Below are positions 36,188-44,873 of a DNA stretch of 64,000 nucleotides, one piece after another; the stretch's first letter is position 1; each line of letters starts with the position of its first letter. This stretch comes from G963717155 sp963717155 (GTDB taxonomy: Bacteria; Actinomycetota; Thermoleophilia; Gaiellales; JALYLC01), in NCBI GenBank assembly GCA_963717155.1, contig OY970326.1, forward strand, positions 1,612,001-1,676,000, read 5' to 3'. Position numbers and translations under genes: made by a program. A model generated the notes under the pieces. That model had not been told where the DNA came from and did no database searches. It worked only from the letters and a program-made list of their open reading frames with translations.

Positions 36188-37945
36188 GCCGGACGGGCGG
36201 AAGCATGGTCGCGCAACCGCCGCCTGCTCCGGCTGGTGCGGCCCTACCGCCTGGGCGCCGTCGTCAGCATCGTCAGCCTGCTCGTCGGCGTCGGCGCGAG
36301 CCTCGCCGGCCCGGCGCTCGCGCGAGCAGGCGATCGACGAGGGCATCGTGGTCGCACGACACGTCGCGCCCTCGCGCTCTGGGTCGGCCGCGTTCGTCCT
36401 CGCCGCGCTCGTCGGCTGGGCGGCGATGACGGTCCAGACGTACTCGACCTCGTGGGTCGGCCGTCGCGTGCTGTCCGATCTGCGGATCGATCTCTTCGCG
36501 CACGTCCAGCGCCTCGAGCTCGGCTACTTCGAGCGCGAGCGGGCAGGTCGCATCATCTCGCGCCTCACGAACGACATCGACGCGCTCGAGGATCTCGTCA
36601 CCGACGGCGTGACCTCGACGCTGCGCAACTCGCTGATCCTGGTCGGCACGGCCGTCGCGCTGGTGCTGGCTCGACTGGCGCCTCGCACTCGCCACGCTCG
36701 TCGTGTTCCCGCCGATGGCGGCCGCCACGATCGTCGTTCCGCGTGCGCTCTTCGCGCGCCTACCGCGTCATGCGCGAGCGCATGGCCGACGTCACCGCGA
36801 CACTCGCGGAGGACCTCGCGGGCGTTCGCGTCGTCAAGGAGTTCGACCGCGGCGAGCGCAACGCCCAGCTGTTCGATCGCGACGAGCGAGCGCTACCGCG
36901 AGGCGAACGTGCGCACCGTCTGGCTGAACGCCTAGTACTTCCCGTTCGTCGAGCTGCTGTCGGTCTTCGGCATCGCGATCGTGCTCGCGTACGGCGGCTA
37001 CCTCACGTTCGAGGGCGCGATCGGCGTCGGCACGCTCTTCGCCTTCATCGCTCTACCTGCAGAACTTCTTCGACCCCGTCCAGCAGCTCTCGCTGGTCTA
37101 CAACACGTACCTCGCCGCGACGGCTGCGCTGAACCGCATCTTCGACGTCATGGACACCGAGCCCGAGCTCGTCGACGCGCCCGGGCGCCGTGGCGCTCGC
37201 CCGGATCGAGGGGCATCGTCGAGCTCGACAACGTGCGCTTCGGCTACGGCGACGGGCCCGACGTCCTGCACGGGCTCGACCTCGTCGCGGAGCCCGGCAC
37301 GACCGTCGCACTCGTCGGTCACACGGGTGCGGGCAAGTCGACGATCGTGAAGCTCCTCGCCCGCTTCTACGACCCCCGAGACGGCACGGTGCGGATCGAC
37401 GGGCACGACGTGCGCACGGTGCAGGCGGCGACGCTCCGCCGGCAGCTCGGGATCGTCCCGCAGGAGAGCTTCCTGTTCGCGGGCACGATCGCCGAGAACA
37501 TCGCGTATGCGCGACCGGACGCGACGCGCGGCGAGGTCGAGGATGCGGCACGGGCCGTCGGCGCCGACCGCTTCATCGAGGAGCTGCCCGAGAGCTACGA
37601 CACCAGGTCGCCGAACGCGGGAGCGCGCTGTCGGCGGGCGAGCGCCAGCTCGTGGCGCTCGCCCGCGCGTTCCTCGCCGACCCGCGCATCCTGGTGCTCG
37701 ACGAGGCGACGTCGAGCGTCGACATCGCGACCGAGCGCCAGATCGGTCTGGCGATCGCGACGCTGCTCGAGGGGCGCACCTCGTTCGTCGTCGCGCACCG
37801 GCTCTCGACCATCCGCAGCGCGGACATGATCGTCGTCCTCGAGGACGGCCGGGTCGTCGAGCAGGGAGCCCACGAGGACCTGCTCGCACTGCGCGGACGT
37901 TACGCGGCGCTGTACGAGGACTGGGCCCGCGCGCCTGCGGCGTAG
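36184..37945 (+). CDS. ABC exporter, half-size ATPase/permease 2 (several frameshifts and one in-frame TAG)
   Basis: About 585 residues in several frames. The membrane domain includes WAAMTVQTYSTSWVGRRVL and GYFERERAGRIISRLTNDI. The ATPase domain has Walker A GHTGAGKST, Q-loop GIVPQESFLFAGTIAENIAY, a signature reading LSAGERQLVALARAF, Walker B ILVLDEATSSVD and H-loop VVAHRLST. Shifts occur near 36225, 36330, 36670, 36750, 36890, 37050, 37195 and 37608. A TAG at 36933-36935 interrupts WLNA/YFPFVELL. The ATPase core keeps every catalytic residue. It pairs with the preceding gene. Confidence 0.84.
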
Positions 37946-37992
37946 AGGCTGACGCGCGCTGAGACCGGCTCGAAAACGGCTAGCCTCCGCGC

Positions 37993-38790
37993 ATGGCCCA
38001 CGAGCGCGTCATCGAGAACTACCTGATCGACATGGACGGCGTGCTCGTGCGCGAGGAGCGTCTGATCCCGGGCGCCGACCGGTTCATCCAGGCGCTGCAG
38101 GACGCCGGGCGGCGCTTCCTGATCCTCACGAACAACTCGCTGTACACGCCGCGCGACCTCGCCGCGCGACTCGCGACGAGCGGGTTGCGCGTGCCCGAGA
38201 ACGCGATCTGGACGGCGGCGCTCGCGACCGCCCGCTTCCTGGACGAGCAGCGGCCTGGCGGCACGGCCTACGTGATCGGCGAGGCCGGCCTCACGACGGC
38301 GCTGCACGAGATGGGCTACACCCTGGCCGAGCGCGACCCCGACTACGTCGTGCTCGGCGAGACGCGCTCGTACAGCTTCGAGCGGATCACGCGGGGTATC
38401 CGGCTGATCGCCGACGGCGCGCGCTTCATCGCCGCGAACCCCGACGTGACCGGGCCGAGCCCTGACGGGATCCTTCCCGCGACGGGCTCGGTCGCGGCCC
38501 TCATCTCGAAGGCGACGGGCGTCGAGCCGTACTACGTGGGCAAGCCGAACCCGCTGATGATGCGCGAGGCCCTGCGCGCGATCGAGGCGCACTCGGAGTC
38601 GACAGCGATGATCGGCGATCGCATGGACACCGACGTGGTGGCCGGAATCGAGGCCGGACTCCAGACGATCCTCGTGCTCAGCGGCATCACGACGCGCGAG
38701 ATGGCAGAGCGCTTCCCGTACCGCCCGTCGAAGATCGTCGACTCGGTCGCCGATCTGGTCGACGTGGTGCAGGCTCCTGCCCCTGTCTGA
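37993..38790 (+). CDS. HAD-IIA phosphatase (NagD/PNPase-like)
   Basis: A 265-residue haloacid-dehalogenase-superfamily hydrolase. Motif I is IDMDGVLVRE, motif II ILTNNSLYTPRDL (Thr/Asn), motif III Lys in PYYVGKPNPLMM, and motif IV IGDRMDTDVVAG. The cap between motifs II and III is of the C2a type used by nucleotide and sugar phosphate phosphatases. Substrate unknown. ATG start 47 bases after the ABC exporter. Confidence 0.92.
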   Translation: MAHERVIENYLIDMDGVLVREERLIPGADRFIQALQDAGRRFLILTNNSLYTPRDLAARLATSGLRVPENAIWTAALATARFLDEQRPGGTAYVIGEAGLTTALHEMGYTLAERDPDYVVLGETRSYSFERITRGIRLIADGARFIAANPDVTGPSPDGILPATGSVAALISKATGVEPYYVGKPNPLMMREALRAIEAHSESTAMIGDRMDTDVVAGIEAGLQTILVLSGITTREMAERFPYRPSKIVDSVADLVDVVQAPAPV

Positions 38791-38820
38791 CGGCCACGCG
38801 AGCCGGAGTAGGCTACGCGC

Positions 38821-39723
38821 GTGGTAGACGACCAGTCCGAGCCGACCGACGACTCGACGCTCGAGCAGCGTGGGCCGGCCGGTGACGCCGGGGTCTCGGT
38901 CGAGGCCGAGCGCGGCGCCCACCTACCGCCCGCCGAGGCGATCGCGGCGATGCGCATCCGCGTGCCGTTCCGCGGCAACCGCGCGCTGCGCGAGGTCGTC
39001 TCGCGCGCCAACAACGATCTCCAGCTGAAGGCGCTGTGGCACGTCTCGAACGTGAACGCGGTGCGCCGGCTGCAGATCAACGACCACTCGTGGGTGCACA
39101 TCCAGATCGTCACGAACATCGGGCTCAAGCTGCTGCGCGACCTGACCCGTGCGGGTGCGGAGCCGGGCATGGTGCGCGACTACGGGATGACGCAGGAGGA
39201 CGCCGAGGTCGTCGTCGCGCTCGGCTGCCTGCTGCACTGCACGGGCATGGCGATCCACCGGCGCGGCCACGAGGACTGGAGCCTGTTCCTCGCGGCCGAC
39301 ATGCTGCCGCGGATCCTCGACGGCATCTACGACGACCCCGAGCGCACGATCGTGACCGCCGAGGTGCTGCAGACGATCACCTCGCACCGCGCCGACGGAG
39401 AGCCGCTCACCCTCGAGGCGGGCATCGTGCGCGTCGCGGACGCCCTCGACATGGCGAAGGGCCGCTCCCGCATCCCGTTCGAGGCCGGGCGGGTGTCCAT
39501 GCACTCGCTCTCCGCGGCGGCGATCGACTCGGTGCGCATCCTGCCGGGCACCGATCGCGCCGTGCTGATCGAGATCGAGATGAACAACTCGGCCGGGATC
39601 TTCCAGGTCGACGACCTGCTGCGGCCCAAGCTGCGCGGCTCCGGCCTCGAGCCATACATCGAGGTCATCGCGCGCATCGAGGAGGATGCCGAGAAGCGGC
39701 TCGTCCCCGTGTTCCGGCTCTGA
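38821..39723 (+). CDS. HD-superfamily-like protein with altered HD doublet
   Basis: A 300-residue, mostly helical protein starting GTG. It resembles a poorly characterised HD-phosphohydrolase family, with the opening His in INDHSWVHIQIVTNIG, the second region LGCLLHCTGMAIHRRGHEDW, a third His in QTITSHRADGE and a closing Asp in VRVADALDMAKGRSR. The hallmark His-Asp doublet reads His-Cys here (LLHCTG), which would weaken or alter metal binding. The first 45 residues are acidic and disordered. Follows the HAD gene by 30 bases on the same strand. Confidence 0.75.
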   Translation: MVDDQSEPTDDSTLEQRGPAGDAGVSVEAERGAHLPPAEAIAAMRIRVPFRGNRALREVVSRANNDLQLKALWHVSNVNAVRRLQINDHSWVHIQIVTNIGLKLLRDLTRAGAEPGMVRDYGMTQEDAEVVVALGCLLHCTGMAIHRRGHEDWSLFLAADMLPRILDGIYDDPERTIVTAEVLQTITSHRADGEPLTLEAGIVRVADALDMAKGRSRIPFEAGRVSMHSLSAAAIDSVRILPGTDRAVLIEIEMNNSAGIFQVDDLLRPKLRGSGLEPYIEVIARIEEDAEKRLVPVFRL

Positions 39724-39724
39724 G

Positions 39725-40395
39725 TCATCCGGTGACGACGGCCATCGTGAAGCCGTCGTAGCCCTTGCTCCCGACGGTCTGGATCGTGGTTGCGGTCACC
39801 CGCGGCTCCGCGCCGACGAGCTCGAGGAAGCGCCTCGCGCCGACGACGTACGGGTTGTCATTGCCGGGATCGACGACCCGACCGCCCCGCACGACGTTGT
39901 CGGCCACGATCAGGGTTCCCGGGCGGGACAGCTCGAGCGCCACGGCCGAAGTACTCGGGGTAGCCGTCCTTGTTGGCGTCGAGGAAGATCAGGTCGAACG
40001 GCCCGTAGCCCTCGGCGACGAGCTGCGGGAGGGTCTCCGAGGCCGACCCCACGCGCAGCTCGACGACGTCGGCGAAACCCGCCCGCGCGATGTTCTCGCG
40101 GGCGACCTCCGCGTGGCGCGGGACGGACTCGAGCGTCACGAGCCGGCCATCGGCCGGCAGCGCCCGCGCGAGCCAGATCGTGCTGTAACCACCCAGTGTC
40201 CCCACCTCGAGGATGCGGCGCGCGCCCTGTATCCGCGCGAGCAGCTCGAGCAGCTTGCCCTGGTTCGGCGCGACGTCGATGCCCGGAAGGCCGGCGGCTT
40301 CGTTCGCGGCGAGCGCCGCGTCGAGGGCGGCGTCCGGCGGGATCTGCACGTCGTTGATGTAAGCGGTCGACCTCGGTCCACAGATCCCGCGTCAT
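39725..40395 (-). CDS. O-methyltransferase (caffeoyl-CoA OMT family), two frameshifts
   Basis: About 223 residues across shifts near 40367 and 39943. The N-terminus is MTRDLWTEVDR, then YINDVQIPPDAALDAAL, motif I RRILEVGTLGGYSTIWLA, and FDLIFLDANKDGYPEYF (metal-binding Asp). After the second shift it continues ALELSRPGTLIVADNVVRGG and ends ... KGYDGFTMAVVTG. Mg-dependent SAM enzyme of unknown acceptor. The ATG at 40393-40395 has a good GAGAGGAGGAG upstream. Confidence 0.85.
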
Positions 40396-41172
40396 GCTCC
40401 TCCTCTCGTTCGACCCGCGCTCCACAGCGATCACGGCGAGCCCGGCGACGACCATTCCGAGTGCGACCACCTGGTTCAGGCGGAGCGGACCGAGGTGGTG
40501 CGTGGGCTCGATCCGCAGCCCCTCGATCCAGAACCGTCCCGCACCGTACCCGGCGAGCCACACTCCGAGCGCGACCCCGCGCCTGGCGGGGCGTCGTCGG
40601 AGGAGCAGCCAGAAGAGGATGACCGCCAGCCCGACGTCCCAGACGGCCTCGAACGCGAACGTCGGCTGGAACCGGCCGTGTGACAGCAGGCCCGGGGGGC
40701 GATGCTCGACGTCGATCTCGAGCCCCCACGGCCGGTTCGTCGGCTCGCCGTACAGCTCCTGGTTGAACCAGTTCCCGAGCCGGCCGATCGCCTGTCCGAG
40801 GGCAAGCCCGGGCGTCGCGAAGTCGAGGACGCGAACCGGGTCCAGCCGGCGGATCCTGGCCCCGACGACCAGTGCGATCCCGCCCCCGAGCGCGGCGCCG
40901 AAGATCCCGAGCCCCCCACCCCCGACATCAAATGGCCCCTCGCCAGGCGCGCCCGAGCCACCGGTGACGAGGTGATACAGCCGCCCGCCGATCAGCGCGC
41001 ACGGCAGCGCCGCGAGGCAGAGCCAGAGCACGTCCCAGGGGTCCTCCCCGCGCCGGCGCGCGACGAGCGCGCTCGTGACGCAGAAGACGACCGCCCCGAG
41101 TCCGACGAGCAGGCCGTACCAGTGGCCGCTGAAGGGTCCGAGCCGCAGCTCCGGCGACCCGGGGCTCGGCAC
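40392..41172 (-). CDS. lgt: Prolipoprotein diacylglyceryl transferase
   Basis: A polytopic membrane enzyme that adds diacylglycerol to the lipobox Cys of lipoproteins. The signature GRLGNWFNQELYGEPTNRPW with the essential Arg/Asn/Glu is present, preceded by ALVVGARIRRLDPVRVLDFA. The seven expected hydrophobic segments and a C-terminal GRFWIEGLRIEPTHHLGPLR are all there. Length about 260 residues. In the sequence as given the frame has no stop before the methyltransferase ATG and is continuous with it; I end the gene at the TGA that overlaps that ATG, assuming a small indel. Confidence 0.88.
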
Positions 41173-41223
41173 GTGCTACTCGATCTCCCGCGCAGGTCGT
41201 TTGGTAGAGTGAGAAACGGTCAT

Positions 41224-41294
41224 TGCGGGATCGTCTAAGGGTAGGACGTCGGGTTCTGGCCCCGTTAATCTAGGTTCGAATCCTAGTCCCGCAG
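41224..41294 (+). tRNA. tRNA-Gln (anticodon CTG)
   Basis: Acceptor stem TGCGGGA/TCCCGCA closes the molecule, with D-arm GTCT...GGAC, anticodon loop TTCTGGC giving CTG, T-arm CTAGG-TTCGAAT-CCTAG, and discriminator base G. The 3' CCA is not encoded. It starts 51 bases from lgt on the opposite strand. Confidence 0.95.
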
Positions 41295-41398
41295 CTCTAC
41301 TTCCCGCCCGTGGCCGACCAGTCGCTGGCGGCCGATGGACTTTCCGAGGCGGGTTCAGCCCTCGCGCCTGGCGAGCGGGTCGGTGGGCACGCGGCCTG

Positions 41399-41782
41399 CT
41401 ATGGCCGCTTCACGGCCCGCCTGTGGCAGCTCGGGCTCGATGATAGCGCGGTGGCTGGGCGCTGAGCCCGGAATGCCCGGAGCCGGCAGCGCCCCGAGCA
41501 GTAACGGGCATTGGCCCGGCCCACGAACAGCGACCCGCAGCACTGGCAGAAGTGCGCCTGGGCCGACCGCCGGCGTCGCTCGCGACGGTCGTCCGCCGAG
41601 CACTGGCGGGAGCAGTGGGTCTGCGCACCATGCCGGACGAACATCGATCCGCAACGCTGGCAGGAGCCGACCGGCACGCCCTGGCCGAGCGCCCGCGCCT
41701 GCCCGAGCCGGGTCGCCGCCGCCAGCCAAGAGGTCTGCCTCCCTGGAGCTGGTCCGAAACGGATCCGTGTGCGCCTCGCCAT
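41399..41782 (-). CDS. Tandem Cys4 zinc-finger protein
   Basis: A 127-residue small basic protein. Two zinc-ribbon-like units repeat with the same layout: CQRCGSMFVRHG...HCSRQC and CQCCGSLFVGRA...YCSGRCRLRA, separated by an Arg-rich linker (DDRRERRRR). Spacing C-x2-C-x10-C-x3-C suits one zinc each. Such proteins usually bind nucleic acid. It is convergent with tRNA-Gln and has no obvious partner. ATG start; moderate confidence that it is expressed. Confidence 0.72.
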   Translation of the reverse strand: MARRTRIRFGPAPGRQTSWLAAATRLGQARALGQGVPVGSCQRCGSMFVRHGAQTHCSRQCSADDRRERRRRSAQAHFCQCCGSLFVGRANARYCSGRCRLRAFRAQRPATALSSSPSCHRRAVKRP

Positions 41783-41979
41783 CGGCGGCAGGCTAACGTC
41801 CGTCGGCTCGAGCGCGCGACCTGCGGCACCAGGCTTCGCGGTTTCTCTCCCGGCGACATACCCCCACGGACGCGGCCCCCTACGGCGGGAGGCCCCTCCC
41901 CCAGGGCAGCGAATCTCGACTCTCGGGCACCGATCGCCGCACGCATCGACGAGGCTTGGCGACGCGCTAGCGTCCGCGC

Positions 41980-42350
41980 ATGGACGTACTTACACATCTC
42001 ATGTTCCAAGACGGTCGGGCGCACGAGGCAGCCGAGTGGTACGTCACGCTCGTGCCGGGATCACTCGTCGAGCGGGTGGTCGAGAACGACCCCGCGGGCA
42101 CAACCGTCCACTTCACGCTTGCCGAACGAGGCTTCATCGCTTTCGACAGCCCGATCCGACATGACTTCGACTTCACGCCGTCGATGTCCATCTTCGTGCG
42201 GTGCGACGACGATGAGCAGGTCCGTTCCCTCTTTCGAAGATCGCTACAGACGGCGACGTGAAGATGCCCGTCGCCGACTACGGGTTCAGCTCATGCTTCG
42301 GGTGGGCGACGGATCGGTACGGCGTCTCATGGCAGATCGGCACCGACTGA
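41980..42350 (+). CDS. PhnB-like VOC-family protein, one frameshift
   Basis: About 122 residues. MDVLTHLMFQDGRAHEAAEW, FTLAERGFIAFDSPI, PSMSIFVRCDDDEQV, and after the shift near 42232 DVKMPVADYGFSSCFGWATD and RYGVSWQIG match the 3-demethylubiquinone-methyltransferase-like (PhnB) group of vicinal-oxygen-chelate proteins. The active reaction is unknown; many members are misannotated glyoxalases. ATG start with a promoter-sized gap upstream. Confidence 0.82.
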
Positions 42351-42692
42351 GTGCGGCACACGGCGGCCATGTAACCGCCGCTCGCGCGCCGCCGTCACTC
42401 TTCGTCGCGCCTCATTCCTGCCGCAGGAGCAGCGCGCCGGGCTCACGTTGGCAATCGCCAATCTTGGAAAGTGGGAGTAGGCAAGCGCCCTGGTCCCTTG
42501 CGCCGCCGCCGGCGAGGAGTTGCTGGAGGAGCTGCCCTGGGCGTTGGTCGTCGAGGAGGCCACGCTCGCCACCCTCGGAGAGCCGGCACCAGCGCAGCCC
42601 ACGACGACGAGGGCAAGGGACACAAGCACAACGATGCCGACCGTCCAGCTGGGCCAACCCAGCCCGCTGCGAGGCGTATCGTCAGTGGCCAC
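42327..42692 (-). pseudogene. Truncated lipoprotein of a Thermoleophilia-type family
   Basis: From GTG 42690-42692, about 121 residues. After a short basic N-terminus comes a hydrophobic stretch ending in a lipobox-like LVVVGCAGAGSPRVAS, then a Ser/Asn/Gln linker and GTRALAYSHF. In the family I recall, a Cys-containing motif of the type MRxxGVPxFP follows ALAYS, but here the sequence becomes Arg-rich and unrelated, so the gene looks cut short or frame-damaged. The lipobox Cys is intact. Family assignment is from memory; treat as a weak call. Confidence 0.45.
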
Positions 42693-42881
42693 GCGCACGT
42701 CTGACAAGCAGAGCACGAGCTGCTGAAGCGGCGCCGAAGATCCCATGAAAACTGGCTGAAATACGTCGCCGCGTGCCGATCGTCGCGCGACGGCGCATCG
42801 AACTGATCGTCGCGTCGAGCCTTCGGATGGAGCACACTCGCCCCATGAACCCCCACCGCATCCGTCGACCGAGGTGAAGGC

Positions 42882-43202
42882 ATGACCGTCGTCCGCGGCA
42901 CACTCACGACGTCGTTGGAAAGCGCCGAAAGCAGCGCACGGCACGTCGCGGCGCATCAGGGCATGACGTACTTCGCACCCGGGAGCCGCCCCGGGCTGCT
43001 GGTCTTCCGGACTGGCATGTTGGGATCGGGGCCCAGCCTGACTGTCTCCCTGGTCGAGCGTGCACCATCGACGATCGAGGCGACGGTCACGACTGGTGGG
43101 GGCTTCGCGCTCACCGGCTGGGGCCGCGGCAGGACGACGGCAAACCGATTCCTTCGCGCGCTCATCGCACAGAGCGAGTCCGAAGCCGGCGGCCCAGGGT
43201 AG
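42882..43202 (+). CDS. Small hypothetical protein
   Basis: A 106-residue protein with no known domain. The start MTVVRGTLTTSLESAESSAR is well placed after GAGGTGAAGGC. The middle is beta-rich (TYFAPGSRPGLLVFRTGM, SLTVSLVERAPSTIEATV) and the end is Ser/Arg-rich (TTANRFLRALIAQSESEAG). No signal peptide or membrane helix. It may be a small beta-sandwich cytoplasmic protein. Confidence 0.55.
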   Translation: MTVVRGTLTTSLESAESSARHVAAHQGMTYFAPGSRPGLLVFRTGMLGSGPSLTVSLVERAPSTIEATVTTGGGFALTGWGRGRTTANRFLRALIAQSESEAGGPG

Positions 43203-43310
43203 CGTTGCCTGCGGAAGCACCGCTACCGAACCCGGTTGGAGTCACGTTCAGATCGCCCGAGCACTGGGTGGCGGCCGCTGCGGCGATTGTTAAGGGCTTG
43301 TCTCGTCGTG

Positions 43311-43343
43311 CGGACGCTGCGTCCGTTCCTCGAAACGGAGCGT
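43311..43343 (+). ncRNA. Structured leader: two mutually exclusive hairpins
   Basis: The RNA can form CGGACG-CTG-CGTCCG (43311-43325). Alternatively it can form a longer hairpin in which ACGCT and CCGTT (43314-43327) pair with AACGG and AGCGT (43334-43343) around a 4-base bulge. The two share bases and cannot coexist. An intrinsic terminator lies 22 bases downstream. Such an arrangement is what a transcription attenuator or riboswitch expression platform looks like. No known riboswitch class is recognised. Confidence 0.35.
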
Positions 43344-43364
43344 CTCACTCGCCGGATGTACAAG

Positions 43365-43394
43365 CGCCTCTGCCGGAGCGGCGGGGGCGTTTTT
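43365..43394 (+). terminator. Intrinsic terminator upstream of a secreted-protein gene
   Basis: CGCCTCTGCC-GGAGC-GGCGGGGGCG makes a 10-bp stem (two G-U pairs) and is followed by TTTTTG. It ends 39 bases before the next ATG, so it either closes the transcript of the 42882 gene or belongs to the structured leader. Confidence 0.75.
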
Positions 43395-43433
43395 GTTCGA
43401 CCGAACCACTCCGACGACGAAAGCAAGCCTCCC

Positions 43434-43805
43434 ATGCACAAGACCGCCACCTACCTCGGGATCGCCACGGCGATCCTCGCCTTCCTCGCCTCCAGCGCGA
43501 GCGCGGCCACGCTCCCCGGCCACTCGGTCGGCAAGCACGGCAGCTCGACCGGCCAGTTCGCCCTGACGGCTGCGCAGGCCGACATCGACCACCCGAAGCG
43601 CGTCTGGGTCCACGCGACCGGACGACTCGACGGCATCGATATTCTCGTCAGCTGCAGCCGGGGCTTCCGCGCCTCGTCCCACTCGATCGAACGGTTGCAC
43701 GCGGGCCTGTACCGGGTCCCGACGATGCCGCGCGCCCACACCTGCTCGGTCGTGGTGAGCGGGAGCGGCTCGGGCCGCATCGCGCTCGAAGTGAGGTCGG
43801 CATGA
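43434..43805 (+). CDS. Small secreted protein
   Basis: A 123-residue protein. The signal peptide is MHKTATYLGIATAILAFLASSASA with cleavage after ASA. The mature domain is about 98 residues with two Cys (ILVSCSRGF and AHTCSVVV), probably one disulfide, and short beta-strands. Stop TGA overlaps the ATG of the following HTH-like gene. No recognised family. Confidence 0.7.
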   Translation: MHKTATYLGIATAILAFLASSASAATLPGHSVGKHGSSTGQFALTAAQADIDHPKRVWVHATGRLDGIDILVSCSRGFRASSHSIERLHAGLYRVPTMPRAHTCSVVVSGSGSGRIALEVRSA

Positions 43806-44035
43806 GCGACGATCAGCTCCGCGCGATCCCGCTTCCCGACGCGATCATCCGCTTGAAAGCGCGAACCGCCGAGCTCCAGGCCGCACGCGCGGCGTACGAG
43901 CAGGCGCGCGCCGCACAGCTCCAGGCGGCTCGTGTCGCACGGCGCTCGGGCGTGCCGATGTCACGCATCGCCCTCGCGATGGGAATAGGCCGCTCGCGCG
44001 CCCACGCGCTCGTCGGATCGGAGCCGCAGCCGTAG
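43802..44035 (+). CDS. Small coiled-coil/HTH-like protein
   Basis: A 77-residue protein whose ATG overlaps the preceding stop (ATGA), indicating translational coupling. The first 45 residues form an Ala/Arg/Glu coiled coil (ARTAELQAARAAYEQARAAQ). The end, RRSGVPMSRIALAMGIGRSR, has the length and pattern of a helix-turn-helix. It might be a DNA-binding partner of the small secreted protein, but nothing direct shows that. Confidence 0.6.
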   Translation: MSDDQLRAIPLPDAIIRLKARTAELQAARAAYEQARAAQLQAARVARRSGVPMSRIALAMGIGRSRAHALVGSEPQP

Positions 44036-44080
44036 ACCCGCCGGGTACTGTCCGTCGGAGACCCAGCCGGAAGGTGTCGG

Positions 44081-44785
44081 ATGTCGGACCAGAAGGTCGC
44101 CGTGGTCACCGCAGGTGGCAGCGGCATCGGTGCAGGTGCAGCGCGGCGGCTCGCAGCGGACGGCTTCCGCGTCGCGATCCTCTCCTCGTCCGGCAAGGGC
44201 GAGGCGCTCGCCGCCGAGCTCGGCGGGGTCGGCATCACCGGCTCGAACGAGTCGAACGACGACCTGCGCCGCCTGGTCGACGCCGCGATGGATCGCTGGG
44301 GACGCGTCGACGCGCTCGTCAACAGCGCCGGGCACGGCCCGCGCGCGCCCGTGCTCGACCTCACCGACGAGCAGTGGCACACCGGCCTCGACGTCTACTT
44401 CCTGAACGCCGTTCGACCGACCCGCCTCGTGACTCCGATCATGCAGGCCCAGCACGGCGGCGCGATCGTCAACGTCTCGACGTTCGCCGCCTTCGAGCCC
44501 GACCCCGTGTTCCCCACGAGCGGGGTCTTCCGCGCGGGCCTCGCGGCCTTCGCGAAGCTCTTCAGCGACCGCTACGCCGCGGACAACATCCGGATGAACA
44601 ACGTGATGCCGGGCTTCATCGACTCGCTTCCGGAGAAGCAGGAGTTCCGAGAGCGGATCCCGATGGGGCGCTACGGCACGGTCGAGGAGGTGGCCGAGCT
44701 GATCAGCCTGCTGGCCTCCGACCGCGCCGCCTACCTGACCGGCCAGAACATCCGGATCGACGGCGGCATCACCCGCTCTGTCTGA
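44081..44785 (+). CDS. Short-chain dehydrogenase/reductase 2
   Basis: A 234-residue SDR with the cofactor motif TAGGSGIGAGAARRL, an NSAGHG segment, catalytic region VNVSTFAAF and C-terminal NIRIDGGITRSV. The usual Tyr-x3-Lys active pair is not obvious: SGVFRAGLAAFAKLF stands where YxxxK should be, so the Tyr is replaced by Phe or shifted. Substrate unknown. ATG start. Confidence 0.85.
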   Translation: MSDQKVAVVTAGGSGIGAGAARRLAADGFRVAILSSSGKGEALAAELGGVGITGSNESNDDLRRLVDAAMDRWGRVDALVNSAGHGPRAPVLDLTDEQWHTGLDVYFLNAVRPTRLVTPIMQAQHGGAIVNVSTFAAFEPDPVFPTSGVFRAGLAAFAKLFSDRYAADNIRMNNVMPGFIDSLPEKQEFRERIPMGRYGTVEEVAELISLLASDRAAYLTGQNIRIDGGITRSV

Positions 44786-44873
44786 GAGGTTCATACGTTC
44801 AGGTTTAGCTTTCGCCGATCGGGAAAGTGCCAGACAGCACGTGCAATGAGGCACTCGACGTTGGAGGTGTGTC

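Noticed and set aside
41224..41294. tRNA-Gln as an integration site for a mobile element
   Set aside because: No repeat of the tRNA 3' end, integrase or phage gene was found downstream.
43236..43433. Extended N-terminus for the small secreted protein
   Set aside because: The frame is open upstream, but it crosses the hairpins and terminator, and the signal peptide begins naturally at 43434.
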